DNA of 16,768 bases from Saksenaea vasiformis B4078 (taxonomy: Eukaryota; Mucoromycota; Mucoromycetes; Mucorales; Saksenaeaceae): assembly GCA_000697055.1 (NCBI GenBank), contig JNDT01002344.1:1-16768 (forward strand). The letters are read 5' to 3'. The notes beneath the pieces are model-generated. The model ran no database searches and was not told the origin of the DNA. It was given only the letters and a program-made list of their open reading frames with translations. Shown in pieces: positions 8,771-16,742 of the stretch. Each line of letters begins with the position of its first letter. Position 1 is the first letter of the stretch. The position numbers and the translations under genes were made by a program.

Positions 8771-9136
8771 CTAAATCAGACCGTTAAGTAGATCTCCAAC
8801 AATCGGAATATTAGGACCTCCACCTTTTCCGCAACCATTTCCTCTTGCTTGAAAGATTCGAGTATCGCCATCGCGCTTGCATTTATTTTTGCCTTTGCCT
8901 TTGTCCATGCCCATGCCTTTGCCTTTGTCTTTGTCTTTGCCTTTGCCTTCGCCTTCGCCTTTGCCTGTACCTTCGCCTTTGCCTTCGCCTTTGTCTGTAA
9001 ATCCACCACGTGGAGTCAGATGTCTACGGCTGATGGGTTTCGTATCTGTCAAAAGATTGTCATCGGTATGAGGATCGGCATGTGTCGTAAGAAATAGGCA
9101 GCCAAGAGCGAAGAGCAAAGGAAACTTGAGTTGCAT
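8771..9136 (-). CDS. SSP2: small secreted protein with Lys/Gly/acidic repeats
   Basis: ATG at 9136 and TAG at 8771 give 121 aa. The frame is open further upstream but without ATG, and this start aligns with MQF/MQL of SSP4 and SSP3. The signal peptide is MQLKFPLLFALGCLFLTTHA. The pro-region DPHTDDNLLTDTKPISRRH ends in a dibasic RR suited to Kex2-type processing. The central part is a run of KGEG, KGKD and KGMGMD units. The C-terminus has NKCK and NGCG cysteines 15 residues apart, then GGGPNIPIVGDLLNGLI with a hydrophobic end. The cysteine region aligns with that of SSP4 (NKCK, then 16 residues, then C), so a disulfide is plausible. The repeat is encoded by a GGCAAA-type hexanucleotide that can expand or contract. 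The 13-bp promoter element lies 54-66 bp upstream. Function is unknown. Confidence 0.78.
   Translation of the reverse strand: MQLKFPLLFALGCLFLTTHADPHTDDNLLTDTKPISRRHLTPRGGFTDKGEGKGEGTGKGEGEGKGKDKDKGKGMGMDKGKGKNKCKRDGDTRIFQARGNGCGKGGGPNIPIVGDLLNGLI
8880..8998 (-). repeat. Hexanucleotide coding repeat in SSP2
   Basis: On the minus strand this is a near-tandem array of AA(A/G)GGC(A/G) hexamers, with variants giving KG, EG, KD and MG. The 6-bp period preserves the reading frame, so length changes alter repeat number without breaking the gene. The antisense open frames here are an artefact of the repeat. Confidence 0.85.
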
Positions 9137-9189
9137 GATTCGAATAGGATGTGGCAACGGATATTGAGACCACAAGCCAGCTAAAGCTC

Positions 9190-9202
9190 TCTGTACTTAT
9201 AC
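9190..9202 (-). promoter_or_regulatory. Shared promoter element of SSP2 (GTATAAGTACAGA)
   Basis: Identical to the elements of SSP1 and SSP4. It is preceded upstream by TATATAAATGGAAAGAATGA (about 9214-9234), which matches the SSP4 block ATAGAAAGAATGA and less well the SSP1 block. Confidence 0.65.
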
Positions 9203-9234
9203 CAACTACTGCTTCATTCTTTCCATTTATATAT

Positions 9235-9584
9235 AGCAGATGCATTGTGCTGTACTAATGAGTCCATCTTTCCTTTATCCTGCTGCAAAAAGATCACGAT
9301 CGCCGATTTTGTTCATTTTCTGGAAAACGCAAAGATCAGCTCGATGATCATTATCTGCGCAACAAAAAACCACGGTAAACGTTTCCACTACATCTAGAGT
9401 TTAGCTCATGATGGCATAGGCGCTTGTACCCTCCCTTAATTTCTCCCCTTATATCTACTTAGACTTCTCCGCAGTAGCCTCTTTCAGTATGTTATTACTG
9501 GAAAGTAACTTTTAGCTTATTTGGCAAAGGATTACAAAAGGATAATGTATTGGCTTTTTTCTATGGCAGATCTTGATCTGGAAA
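9235..9584. other. Intergenic between SSP2 and SSP3
   Basis: No open frame with a motif is present. The region contains the upstream flank of SSP2 and the 3' flank of the decayed SSP3. Confidence 0.35.
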
Positions 9585-9830
9585 AGTTCTCCGAGATTGT
9601 CTGAGGAACGGGAGCGATCATTTTCTGCCTTTTTTTTTTTTTTGAAAAAGACTGAACTGTACCACAGCGTTTGAATTTGCCTTTGTTATGTTTGTCAGAA
9701 TGGCCATCATGCGGTACTCGCATTTGACAAACATTACGTCGATCAAAGATCTGCCATCCTGTGAGGGATGCCAGACGTAGTAAAGAAAAAGGCAGCCAGT
9801 AACGAGAGGTAAAAGAGATCCGAGTTGCAT
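9585..9830 (-). pseudogene. SSP3: decayed copy of the small secreted protein family
   Basis: ATG at 9830 begins a signal peptide like those of the other members (MQLGSLLPLVTGCLFLYYV). The nucleotide sequence then aligns to SSP4, but the frame breaks in the pro-region: in the starting frame it reads HPSQDGRSLIDVMFV. The homologous downstream part appears in another frame as VPHDGHSDKHNKGKFKRCG, against YPVQHSDHSDNHNKNKCKHGG in SSP4. A 14-base T tract on the plus strand (9630-9643) lies in the 3' half. The leader just before the ATG matches SSP4 (ACACTTT-GT-A-ATTAA). The segment holding GTATAAGTACAGA is missing, although the more upstream TATAAATGGAAA block is kept. Coding and promoter damage together support loss of function. 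The 3' limit is approximate. Confidence 0.7.
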
Positions 9831-9895
9831 GATTTAATGTAACGAAAGTGTAAACAATAAGAGAAATGGATCTTTTCCATTTATACGCGGTAGCT

Positions 9896-9940
9896 GCGGA
9901 GAAATTCACTAAATACGAGGAGAGAAATTAAGGAAAAATA
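9896..9940. repeat. Duplicated flank of SSP3 (pair with 10576-10620)
   Basis: This 45-bp stretch aligns without gaps to 10576-10620, at a constant offset of 680 bp. AGAGAAATTA is identical and most other positions are similar. It marks the upstream limit of the SSP3/SSP4 duplication. Confidence 0.65.
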
Positions 9941-10164
9941 TGCGTATGCCATCATGAACTAGAGCCTAATTGATGTAAGAAGATGCACCATGCTTATCTA
10001 TCAAGCGATTAACCACCACCAAAAGCGGAAGTTTACATTTTGCAGAAAATGAATGATCGGCGGCATTGGCCTTTTCCAGCAGCCATAAAGAAAGTACATA
10101 TTCATTGATGCAATGCAGTCCAACGCAGGTTCTTCCAGCATGCGATTCATGAAAATAGTTTTGC

Positions 10165-10170
10165 TTTATT
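10165..10170 (-). terminator. Poly(A) signal of SSP4
   Basis: AATAAA on the minus strand, 51 bp beyond the SSP4 stop, at nearly the same distance as in SSP2. Confidence 0.55.
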
Positions 10171-10220
10171 TGAAGAAGGGTTTCATGGGATCCTTGCACC
10201 GATATATGCTTTGTGGACGT

Positions 10221-10487
10221 TCATCCGAGTAAAGCTTGAAGTACCATTTCGTACGGGTTAGAGGGACCAGAACAGTCTTTTTCTGATTCTTCTTGAATAA
10301 ATTGAGCCTTTCCACCGTGCTTACACTTGTTCTTGTTGTGATTATCAGAATGATCGCTGTGCTGTACAGGATATTCGCGTTTGAAAGACTTTGCATTGGC
10401 TAAAACGCCGTCATCGTTATGAGGAGCTGCATACGTAATAACAACCAAGCACCCAACCACGAGTAATAAAAGAGGTTTGAATTGCAT
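10221..10487 (-). CDS. SSP4: small secreted protein, His/Asn/Lys-rich
   Basis: ATG at 10487 and TGA at 10221 give 88 aa. The signal peptide is MQFKPLLLLVVGCLVVITYA, followed by the pro-region APHNDDGVLANAKSFKREY with a KR site fit for Kex2-type cleavage. The predicted mature peptide begins near EYPVQHSDHSDNHNKNKCK. It has a His/Asp/Asn-rich stretch that could bind metal (inference), a cysteine pair (NKCK and KDCS, 16 residues apart) and a short hydrophobic C-terminus (MVLQALLG). The cysteine region and hydrophobic end align with SSP2. The promoter element lies 37-49 bp upstream and AATAAA 51 bp downstream. I know of no described family with this pro-region. Role unknown. Confidence 0.78.
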   Translation of the reverse strand: MQFKPLLLLVVGCLVVITYAAPHNDDGVLANAKSFKREYPVQHSDHSDNHNKNKCKHGGKAQFIQEESEKDCSGPSNPYEMVLQALLG

Positions 10488-10523
10488 GCCTTAATATGAC
10501 AAAAGTGTAGACAGATGGAAGTC

Positions 10524-10536
10524 TCTGTACTTATAC
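10524..10536 (-). promoter_or_regulatory. Shared promoter element of SSP4 (GTATAAGTACAGA)
   Basis: Identical to the elements of SSP1 and SSP2. The upstream block ATAAAAATAGAAAGAATGA lies at about 10548-10567. The leader next to the ATG matches SSP3. Confidence 0.65.
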
Positions 10537-10575
10537 AGGCTGCTAGCTCATTCTTTCTATTTTTATACAGCATAC

Positions 10576-10620
10576 GCGGAGAAGGTTAGCAAATAGAAGG
10601 AGAGAAATTAGAGAAAACAG
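10576..10620. repeat. Duplicated flank of SSP4 (pair with 9896-9940)
   Basis: Gap-free partner of 9896-9940, lying just upstream of the SSP4 promoter on the minus strand. It shows that the duplicated unit included the whole promoter. Confidence 0.65.
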
Positions 10621-10931
10621 AAGACATCCACTAGGTGCTTGAACTTGCTAGACGCATGCTTAATCTTATACAATACTCGCCGATTGCGACTAACCATGAT
10701 TGGTGACACGATTTTCTCATTCGATGTAGACGAGTACGGTGTCATGGCGCTGCTCTCATTGCGGGTTCTCCCACCGTACTTGGATAGCAATCCCAGTAAG
10801 CTGGTAGCACAAAGTAGATCCGTTCTTATATGTATCTGTCGTACCAGCTCGTTATAAATATTGTCAATGCTCGTTAGTATTGTATGCTGACGGGAAAAAA
10901 AGGGCATAACCAGAAGCAGGGACGGATCCAT
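10608..10931 (-). CDS. Hypothetical ORF upstream of SSP4
   Basis: ATG at 10931 opens 107 codons on the minus strand, beginning MDPSLLLVMPFFSRQHTI and continuing with a plausible helical stretch (DNIYNELVRQIHIRTDLL). There is no recognisable domain. Its end overlaps the duplicated SSP flank, which argues against a long-standing gene. It may be a chance ORF or a remnant. Confidence 0.2.
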   Translation of the reverse strand: MDPSLLLVMPFFSRQHTILTSIDNIYNELVRQIHIRTDLLCATSLLGLLSKYGGRTRNESSAMTPYSSTSNEKIVSPIMVSRNRRVLYKIKHASSKFKHLVDVFCFL

Positions 10932-10976
10932 GAAAAATCTGGCATTGCGGCACACACGTGGAGATAATCTATTCAA

Positions 10977-11609
10977 CCAATTGACTGGTACATATCTGAG
11001 AAGTATACGCGGATTATTTTCTTTTTTTCAATTGATGAAGTATGAAGGAAGGCGCGTCCGTCATCACCTTGGAGAAAGCGCTTCTTTTCCTTTAAATGTA
11101 TGAAAACCTACTTTCTAAGCAAGTGAAGCATCTGTTACAGGATCAAATCACTGGCTTATTCTACGCGATTCAAGCTGGATGATTCGTTTAGCCAAGTGAC
11201 GTGATGAACAGAATGAACGTTACTTCAACTGTAAAAAAAAAAGAGGGGGCTAAACTCAATGGACCGATATCTTAGACGGGATATATCGAAAAGCAGTTTA
11301 TTATATTATCCCATCTATCACTGATTCGACGTGCTTTCTGATACTCATGGTACGAAGAAAATTCTCTCAGAAGGTTGGCGAATCTATGCAGGCAGGCGAG
11401 CGCATGCCAATGAGGCTACAGACATCATGCTTCAATAGCACCATATTCTTCGTCAACTTTCAGCATAACTATTCTTGCTGTGCAGTTTATTGATCAGGTT
11501 AAACATCGACTGATCAGATCCTTGTCGGCTATAAGCTGGCGTAAAGTTGAGGCAATTTGTGGATCAATCCCAATAAAGGCATGATGCCTTGAGTTGCTGT
11601 TACATTTAG
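10977..11609. other. Intergenic, no gene seen
   Basis: No frame above about 60 codons and no motif on either strand. There is a purine tract at about 11232-11248. Confidence 0.4.
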
Positions 11610-11745
11610 TCTTCGTATCTGCCAAGCGAGGACAGTTAATAGTCGCTCAGTACTGCGGATTCAGAGCGAGTAGTATCATAAAGGCCATCTGTCTACCGAT
11701 GCTTAGTTATGCCTCCACCTGCCATGTCTCTTTACAAGCAATATA
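11610..11745 (+). pseudogene. Possible remnant of a LINE reverse transcriptase C-terminal region
   Basis: A plus-strand frame reads VSAKRGQLIVAQYCGFRAS, then IIKAICLPMLSYASTCHVS, and stops at TAA near 11743. Many LINE reverse transcriptases have a similar stretch after the catalytic core (a GFR or GF segment, then I-K-x-x-x-x-P-x-L-x-YAS). It is short and no catalytic motif is visible nearby. The minus strand here also has plausible frames (for example GIDPQIASTLRQLIADKD), so this assignment is weak. Confidence 0.25.
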
Positions 11746-12118
11746 AGCTAGTCGATTGGTTCCTAACTTATGACTGGGAAGTGCCGCTGAATTTGTCCAC
11801 GGTGCCGCATATTTTGTAAACCATTTCCGAATAACAACATGTTACTGCCCTCATTTTGTCATGCTCATCGGAGAGCCTGCGGAAGCACACCCGAACTGGG
11901 GGGCATGGTACGAACGTCATGTGCAAGTCACGATCAATCGATGCATTTTGGCGCTTCCAAATCGCCTCTTTTCCTGCAACTCTTTCCTGTCTTATCTCAG
12001 TCATCAACTCATCTTTTCGGTTAGTGGTGCAGACCTAACATAACATTGTTTTTGGCCACTAATGGATGTGCATGGCTTTCCTCTGTGCGAACGCGGCCTG
12101 ATAGATTAACACCGCCCT
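11746..12118. other. Upstream region of the B55 gene
   Basis: Three plus-strand frames and one minus-strand frame of 60-80 codons overlap at 11768-12043, which is a sign of chance openness. No domain is visible. The last part must hold the promoter and 5' UTR of the B55 gene, but I see no clear TATA box. Confidence 0.35.
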
Positions 12119-14011
12119 ATGCAGACCGACGCCGGCCCAGCCGAAACAGAAAATAAATGGAAGTTCGCCCAATGCTTTGGAGACAAGGGTGACTCAGACG
12201 ACATTACTGAAGGTAAAACAACTACACAAAGAGAGAGTGGCGTGCTGTCCTGAGGGAGGTAGAGTGGAAGGGTGTCCCACCAGCGCCGCCTTCTTGAGTA
12301 CGCCTCTCCTATCTCTCTATCCCTCTCTTGAGAAATACTCCGATGGGAAGACCGCGGCGCGGGAATATAAAATACTGATGGCTTTCTGTATAGCCGATAT
12401 CATCTCGGCTGTAGAGTTTGATCATACGGGAGACTACCTGGCGACAGGTGACAAGGGAGGAAGAGTGGTGTTATTTGAACGCAATGAAAGCGTAAGGGGC
12501 TTCTGTTATTCTCGTCCAAGCTTTGTACGCTGAAAATGAACGTGGTGCTAGAAAAAAGGATGCGAGTACAAATTCCACACAGAGTTTCAATCTCATGAAC
12601 CGGAGTTTGATTACTTGAAAAGTCTGGAGATTGAAGAAAAGATCAACCGAATCAAATGGTGCAGGCGAACGAATGCAGCTCATTTTCTGCTGTCAACGAA
12701 TGGTAAAAATCAGGTGATGGACTCAATTTGTCTGACAAACAAAAAAAAAATAATAATTCCTAGACAAGACGATCAAACTCTGGAAAGTTTTCGAGCGCAA
12801 CCTTAGAGTGGTTCACGAAACCAATTTGACTGAAAACGGAGCCTTGAGACCAAGCAAACCATTAACGTTACCGAAACTGACGCATCATGATACAATTATA
12901 GCTGCTATCCCGAGAAAGATCTATGCCAATGGTATTAAAAAGCAACTTGTCCTTTTTTCTGTTACTAAGGATTTCAACTCCTCAGCCCATGCGTATCATA
13001 TCAATTCGATATCTGTCAACTCGGATGGTGAAACCTATATTTCTGCGGATGATTTGAGAATTAACCTTTGGAACTTGGATATCTCGGAGCAGAGTTTTAG
13101 TAAGTTTGTCATGATGCATTTTTTTCCTAATAAGCTGTAGATATTGTCGACATCAAACCTGCCAATATGGAGGAATTGACAGAGGTCATTACTGCGGCTG
13201 AGTTTCATCCTCTTCATTGCAATTTGTTCATGTACAGCAGCAGTAAGGGAACCGTCAAACTAGCTGACATGCGTGAATCTGCTTTGTGTGACATGCATGC
13301 AAAAGGTAAGCTGATTCTGTTCATGCAGTCCATTATTTTAAGCGTCACCAGTGTTCGAGACAAGTGAGGATCCCAGCAATCGATCTTTTTTCTCCGAGAT
13401 TATTTCGTCTATCTCTGATGTGAAGTTTAGCCCGGACGGTCGATACATTCTGTCGCGCGACTATCTGACACTGAAGCTATGGGATATTAACATGGAGAAG
13501 GAGCCAGTGAAGACGATCAATATCCACGAAGCTCTGCGCAGCAGCCTATGCGATCTGTACGAGAACGACTGTATCTTTGACAAGTTTGAATGCATATTTA
13601 GTGGGGATGGAAAGTAAGACGATGGCCGCTTCTGGCGTGGATCACACACTGATATTGATGCTTCGGAAAGGAATGTCATGACAGGATCTTATAACAATAA
13701 CTTCAACATTTACGAGCGCACGGGTTCATCTGAAATCTGCCTTCAGGCAGATAAGAGCGCATTCCGGGCCAAACGGCTTGGCTCAGCAAAGAACAAGATG
13801 ACGCTAAGTGGTGGTAATCGGGGTGGCATGAAAGGTCGACAGGAGGTGGACGGCATAGATTTCAACAAGAAGATCTTGCATGCATCGTGGCATCCCAGAG
13901 AAAATACAATCGCCGTGGCAGCCACCAACAATCTCTTCATTTTCACGTAAGTTTAATCATCCTTGACAACATAAGTGTAACTAAATGCTTTTCTTGTTTT
14001 ATAGCGAGTAA
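12119..14011 (+). CDS. CDC55: PP2A regulatory subunit B (B55 family, WD40), nine exons
   Basis: Exons are 12119-12212, 12394-12491, 12552-12702, 12764-12931, 12986-13099, 13141-13305, 13352-13613, 13671-13946 and 14005-14011. All junctions are GT-AG and in phase, and together give 444 aa, close to the roughly 447 aa of animal B55. The start follows [20 protein letters not shown], like the KF-Q-FGDKG opening of the family. Diagnostic stretches in order are [107 protein letters not shown] and MTGSYNN. It ends in [20 protein letters not shown]55 forms a seven-bladed propeller that gives substrate choice to protein phosphatase 2A, with roles in mitotic exit and morphogenesis in fungi. Introns are 181, 60, 61, 54, 41, 46, 57 and 58 nt. 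Some show CTGAC or TACTAA-like branch sites. No lesion is seen. Confidence 0.96.
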
Positions 14012-14032
14012 GTCTTTCTTCACTCGCGCATA

Positions 14033-14038
14033 AATAAA
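14033..14038 (+). terminator. Poly(A) signal of the B55 gene
   Basis: AATAAA lies 22 bp beyond the stop codon at 14009-14011. Confidence 0.5.
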
Positions 14039-15629
14039 ATACTCACTAAATAATGATCTAGGTTGTAAATCCCCTTTCTCACACTTTCTCCTCTAGTCAC
14101 TCATGTAAAAAGAAATCAGGAGACATCCCTCACCCAAATAAATCTTGGTTTACCGCCTTAAAGATTCGCTCTTCTAATAGCAGATGCAGTGCTAATGTAA
14201 TAAAGTCCAACATCTTTCAACAAATTATTATCTTCTCACCAAGTTTCTCTTAGAAAAGGGACATTTTCAGTCCCACTATGTGTCCCACTTGTAGATGGGG
14301 CAAAGGAGGGATGAATGCATGCATGGTAAGTCTCTTCGAGTGTGAATGCTCTATCTCGTTCTACCCTGCAAGTTCAGTACTCAAATTTATCGGCATACGG
14401 TCAAACTGGGGTATGTGGGGGCACGATGGGAATATTGGAATCATCCGCACGTTGCTGACATGCATCGTCCATGGCTTTTGCTTGGCAGTTATTTTTTGAA
14501 AGTATTCTTGAGTAACGGTCAGAATCAAGGTCCAGAATGCTGTCCTTACGTGCAAGACAATTTTATAATGATATAATAACCCTAACGTATGCTGTGCTCT
14601 GAACAAGAGCACTACCAAAGTTTTTTTTAAGATAAGACGCGCCGTAAAGGGACGAGCAAATTCATAGCAATTCTTAGTATATAGCTTGCGTGAAACTCTA
14701 CACTCCTGGAGTCATATACTCACATCACAGAATTGAGCCTTATCCAGAAACAAGGTTCCGTTTGCCAAGCACCTTACATTTAACATTATTCTTGATAAAC
14801 CGGTCAAAAATGCTCAATGGGATTAAGTCCCCGACGCATACGACGAAAAAGGTCTGCACGACGACATCTGGACCTCAATGCCCTTAGAAATATCGTCATT
14901 GCTATGAAGGAGGTTTACCCATTGCCAAGCAGTGACCTCCCGTCTATTCATATTCATTCGCATCATCCATTGTCGTGTATATCTCAAGCTAAGTTCAACC
15001 AGAACTGATTCAGAGGCTGCACCTGATATTCTAGTTAGCATGCTCATGTTTCTGGCTCCATGACTACAAGAGAACATACTTATTGCAATGTTCTATGCTA
15101 AGCTTCATGCTTATTCGGAATACAGATTCGTTCAGTATGACACTGCTTTGCTAAAGTTAGTACTCGTGTTTTCTCGGTTGCACGCCAGGTCAAGGTACTC
15201 TTGAACCTAATTTTGTGTCCCCTCTCTACAAGTTTAGATCAGTTCTGATGTGCAACATCTGGTTCATAAGCGCACGCGTAGATCTCTGGTTCTATTTCGT
15301 TAAGATTCGATTTCATAATTCATCGAGAACTGTTTTGCTTCCCATAAAAGGGTATAAAAGACAAAGCATCATGATGAAACATTTATCATGCTATAGTGTA
15401 AGATGCCGTATATCTCGTTTGGTCACGAAGGATTTTCAGATGGTTTAGCCAAATTCCGAGAATGTTTATCAACTTTCTTTTTTTGCAATTATTTTCTTTA
15501 CGGGATTTTTTCCATGATTTTGTCTCTATTCGAAATTATTCGGTGTTACTTGCAGATGAAGTCTGCGTTTTGAAGTACGCGTTTTTAAGGTTCATCCGCT
15601 GCTATGATTTGCGTGTCATGCTCTTCCAC
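14039..15629. other. Long stretch without a supported gene
   Basis: A plus-strand frame from an ATG at 14346 to 14576 (76 aa) includes protein-like GYVGARWEYWNHPHVADMHR and SNGQNQGPECCPYVQDNF, but has no domain I can name. Around 14690-15077 both strands hold overlapping frames of 60-85 codons with no motif. 15080-15630 has no convincing ORF. Some of this may be eroded mobile-element DNA. Confidence 0.3.
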
Positions 15630-15667
15630 GTTGCGTTTGCACCATTGATAGCTTTCCATTATCTAAC

Positions 15668-16007
15668 GCAAAATGTGTGTCAGAAACAGGGTATCATTGT
15701 CTCGTGTAAAGGACGTGTTAAAGATAGGGTCCTTTGTCTCATGCAAAGGGGGAATCAGTGATCAGATCCTTTTAGTTCATGCAAAGAGTGTGCGAAAGGT
15801 ACTTTCTCTTTATTTTATGCAAAGGGTGTGTCGGTGATAGGATCCTATCGTGTCATGCAAAGGATAAATCAGTGATAGGGTTCTTCTGACTCGTAAAAAA
15901 GGTGTCTCAGAAACAGGATTCCGTCGTCTCATGCAAAAGACGTGTTGAGGATAGGTTCCTTTTATCTCACACAAAAAGGATGTCCCAGATAACGGAAAGT
16001 GATGCAT
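15668..16007 (+). repeat. 38-bp degenerate minisatellite, nine copies
   Basis: Nine head-to-tail units start at 15668, 15706, 15743, 15781, 15819, 15857, 15895, 15933 and 15971. All are 38 bp except the second (37) and the last (37, partial match). The unit starts GCAAAG, has CAGTGATAGGATCC in the middle and ends TCTCAT. The 38-bp period is not a multiple of three, so open frames across it are not coding. Units 1 and 7, and units 2 and 8, resemble each other more than their neighbours, suggesting a six-unit higher-order duplication. A weaker unit may precede at about 15630-15667. Confidence 0.85.
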
Positions 16008-16483
16008 ATTTAAAGGGAGCACTTCTTTTTCCTTTTTTTTTTTCTTTGGCTCTGTTGGTACGAACATCCCCGGTACGGATGTCAACTCTTTATTAAAATA
16101 AACAGTATTATACCTTCTGCACATTGGGGTCTCCTTCCAAACAGCTTGATATCGGTGAGACAAGGAAAAAAAAGGTCGATCATGACCCTGGCACTTTGTA
16201 TCGTCATACTAAGTTCACGTATTATCGGATGATACGATCGCCGCTTCCCAAATAGGGGCTTCGCTATTGGCGTATGGGAAAAAAAATCCACTGCTCTTCT
16301 TTGAATCTCTACGTGTAGATTTTTCGTCATAAATTTCACTGTATAATCATCGTTTCTCTAGAAGATCTGCTTCTTATCTAAACGAAAAAAGAGTCTGCTA
16401 TAGAAATTGGTTAAATAAGGATGCATTTGGTATTCCTCAAGTCTGACGGCGCACATTCCGTACAGCGAGTTACTTAGTAAAGT
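16008..16483. other. Intergenic, no gene seen
   Basis: This stretch includes a T-rich tract (16026-16047). A minus-strand frame at 16082-16339 and one reaching 16163 have no motif, and the latter runs into the minisatellite. Confidence 0.35.
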
Positions 16484-16662
16484 AGGAGACTGAATACTTA
16501 CCCAAGGTAAATCCGTCAATGAAGCTTAATTACCATAAGCAGGAAGTGTGTCGGTTTCTTTTCACAATTTTGTACAAGCGCATAACGGACTTTGAGCAGC
16601 GTAACAATGAGGCGATTGTCCAGTACGCCATTTACCTGACTAAAACGCACAGATTTTTTTGA
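16484..16662 (+). pseudogene. Unidentified, probably broken coding segment
   Basis: From ATG 16519 a 47-codon frame reads MKLNYHKQEVCRFLFTILYK, then RITDFEQRNNEAIVQYAIYL, and stops at TGA 16660-16662 right after a seven-T run (16654-16660). The same frame is open upstream to a TAG-type acceptor-like site near 16483. Past the T run, another frame continues as KKETSAYQCEQVLQDGVLRH to about 16722. This suggests an exon with a homopolymer frameshift. The family is not recognised. Confidence 0.35.
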
Positions 16663-16742
16663 AAAAAGAAACATCGGCGTATCAATGTGAGCAGGTGCTA
16701 CAAGATGGAGTGCTGCGCCACTAGCTCCTGATAGTGGAAGAG

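Noticed and set aside
8849..9097. Plus-strand open frames rich in Ala/Phe or Pro/Leu opposite SSP2
   Set aside because: They are the antisense reading of the hexanucleotide repeat. The minus-strand frame has the signal peptide, pro-region and promoter.
11768..12043. Four overlapping frames of 60-80 codons
   Set aside because: Openness in three plus frames and one minus frame at once indicates low stop density and not coding.
15668..16007. CRISPR array
   Set aside because: The repeats are directly adjacent with no spacers and are degenerate, and the host is eukaryotic.
15810..16163. 117-codon minus-strand ORF
   Set aside because: It runs through the 38-bp minisatellite, has no ATG-linked motif, and the repeat period does not keep frame.
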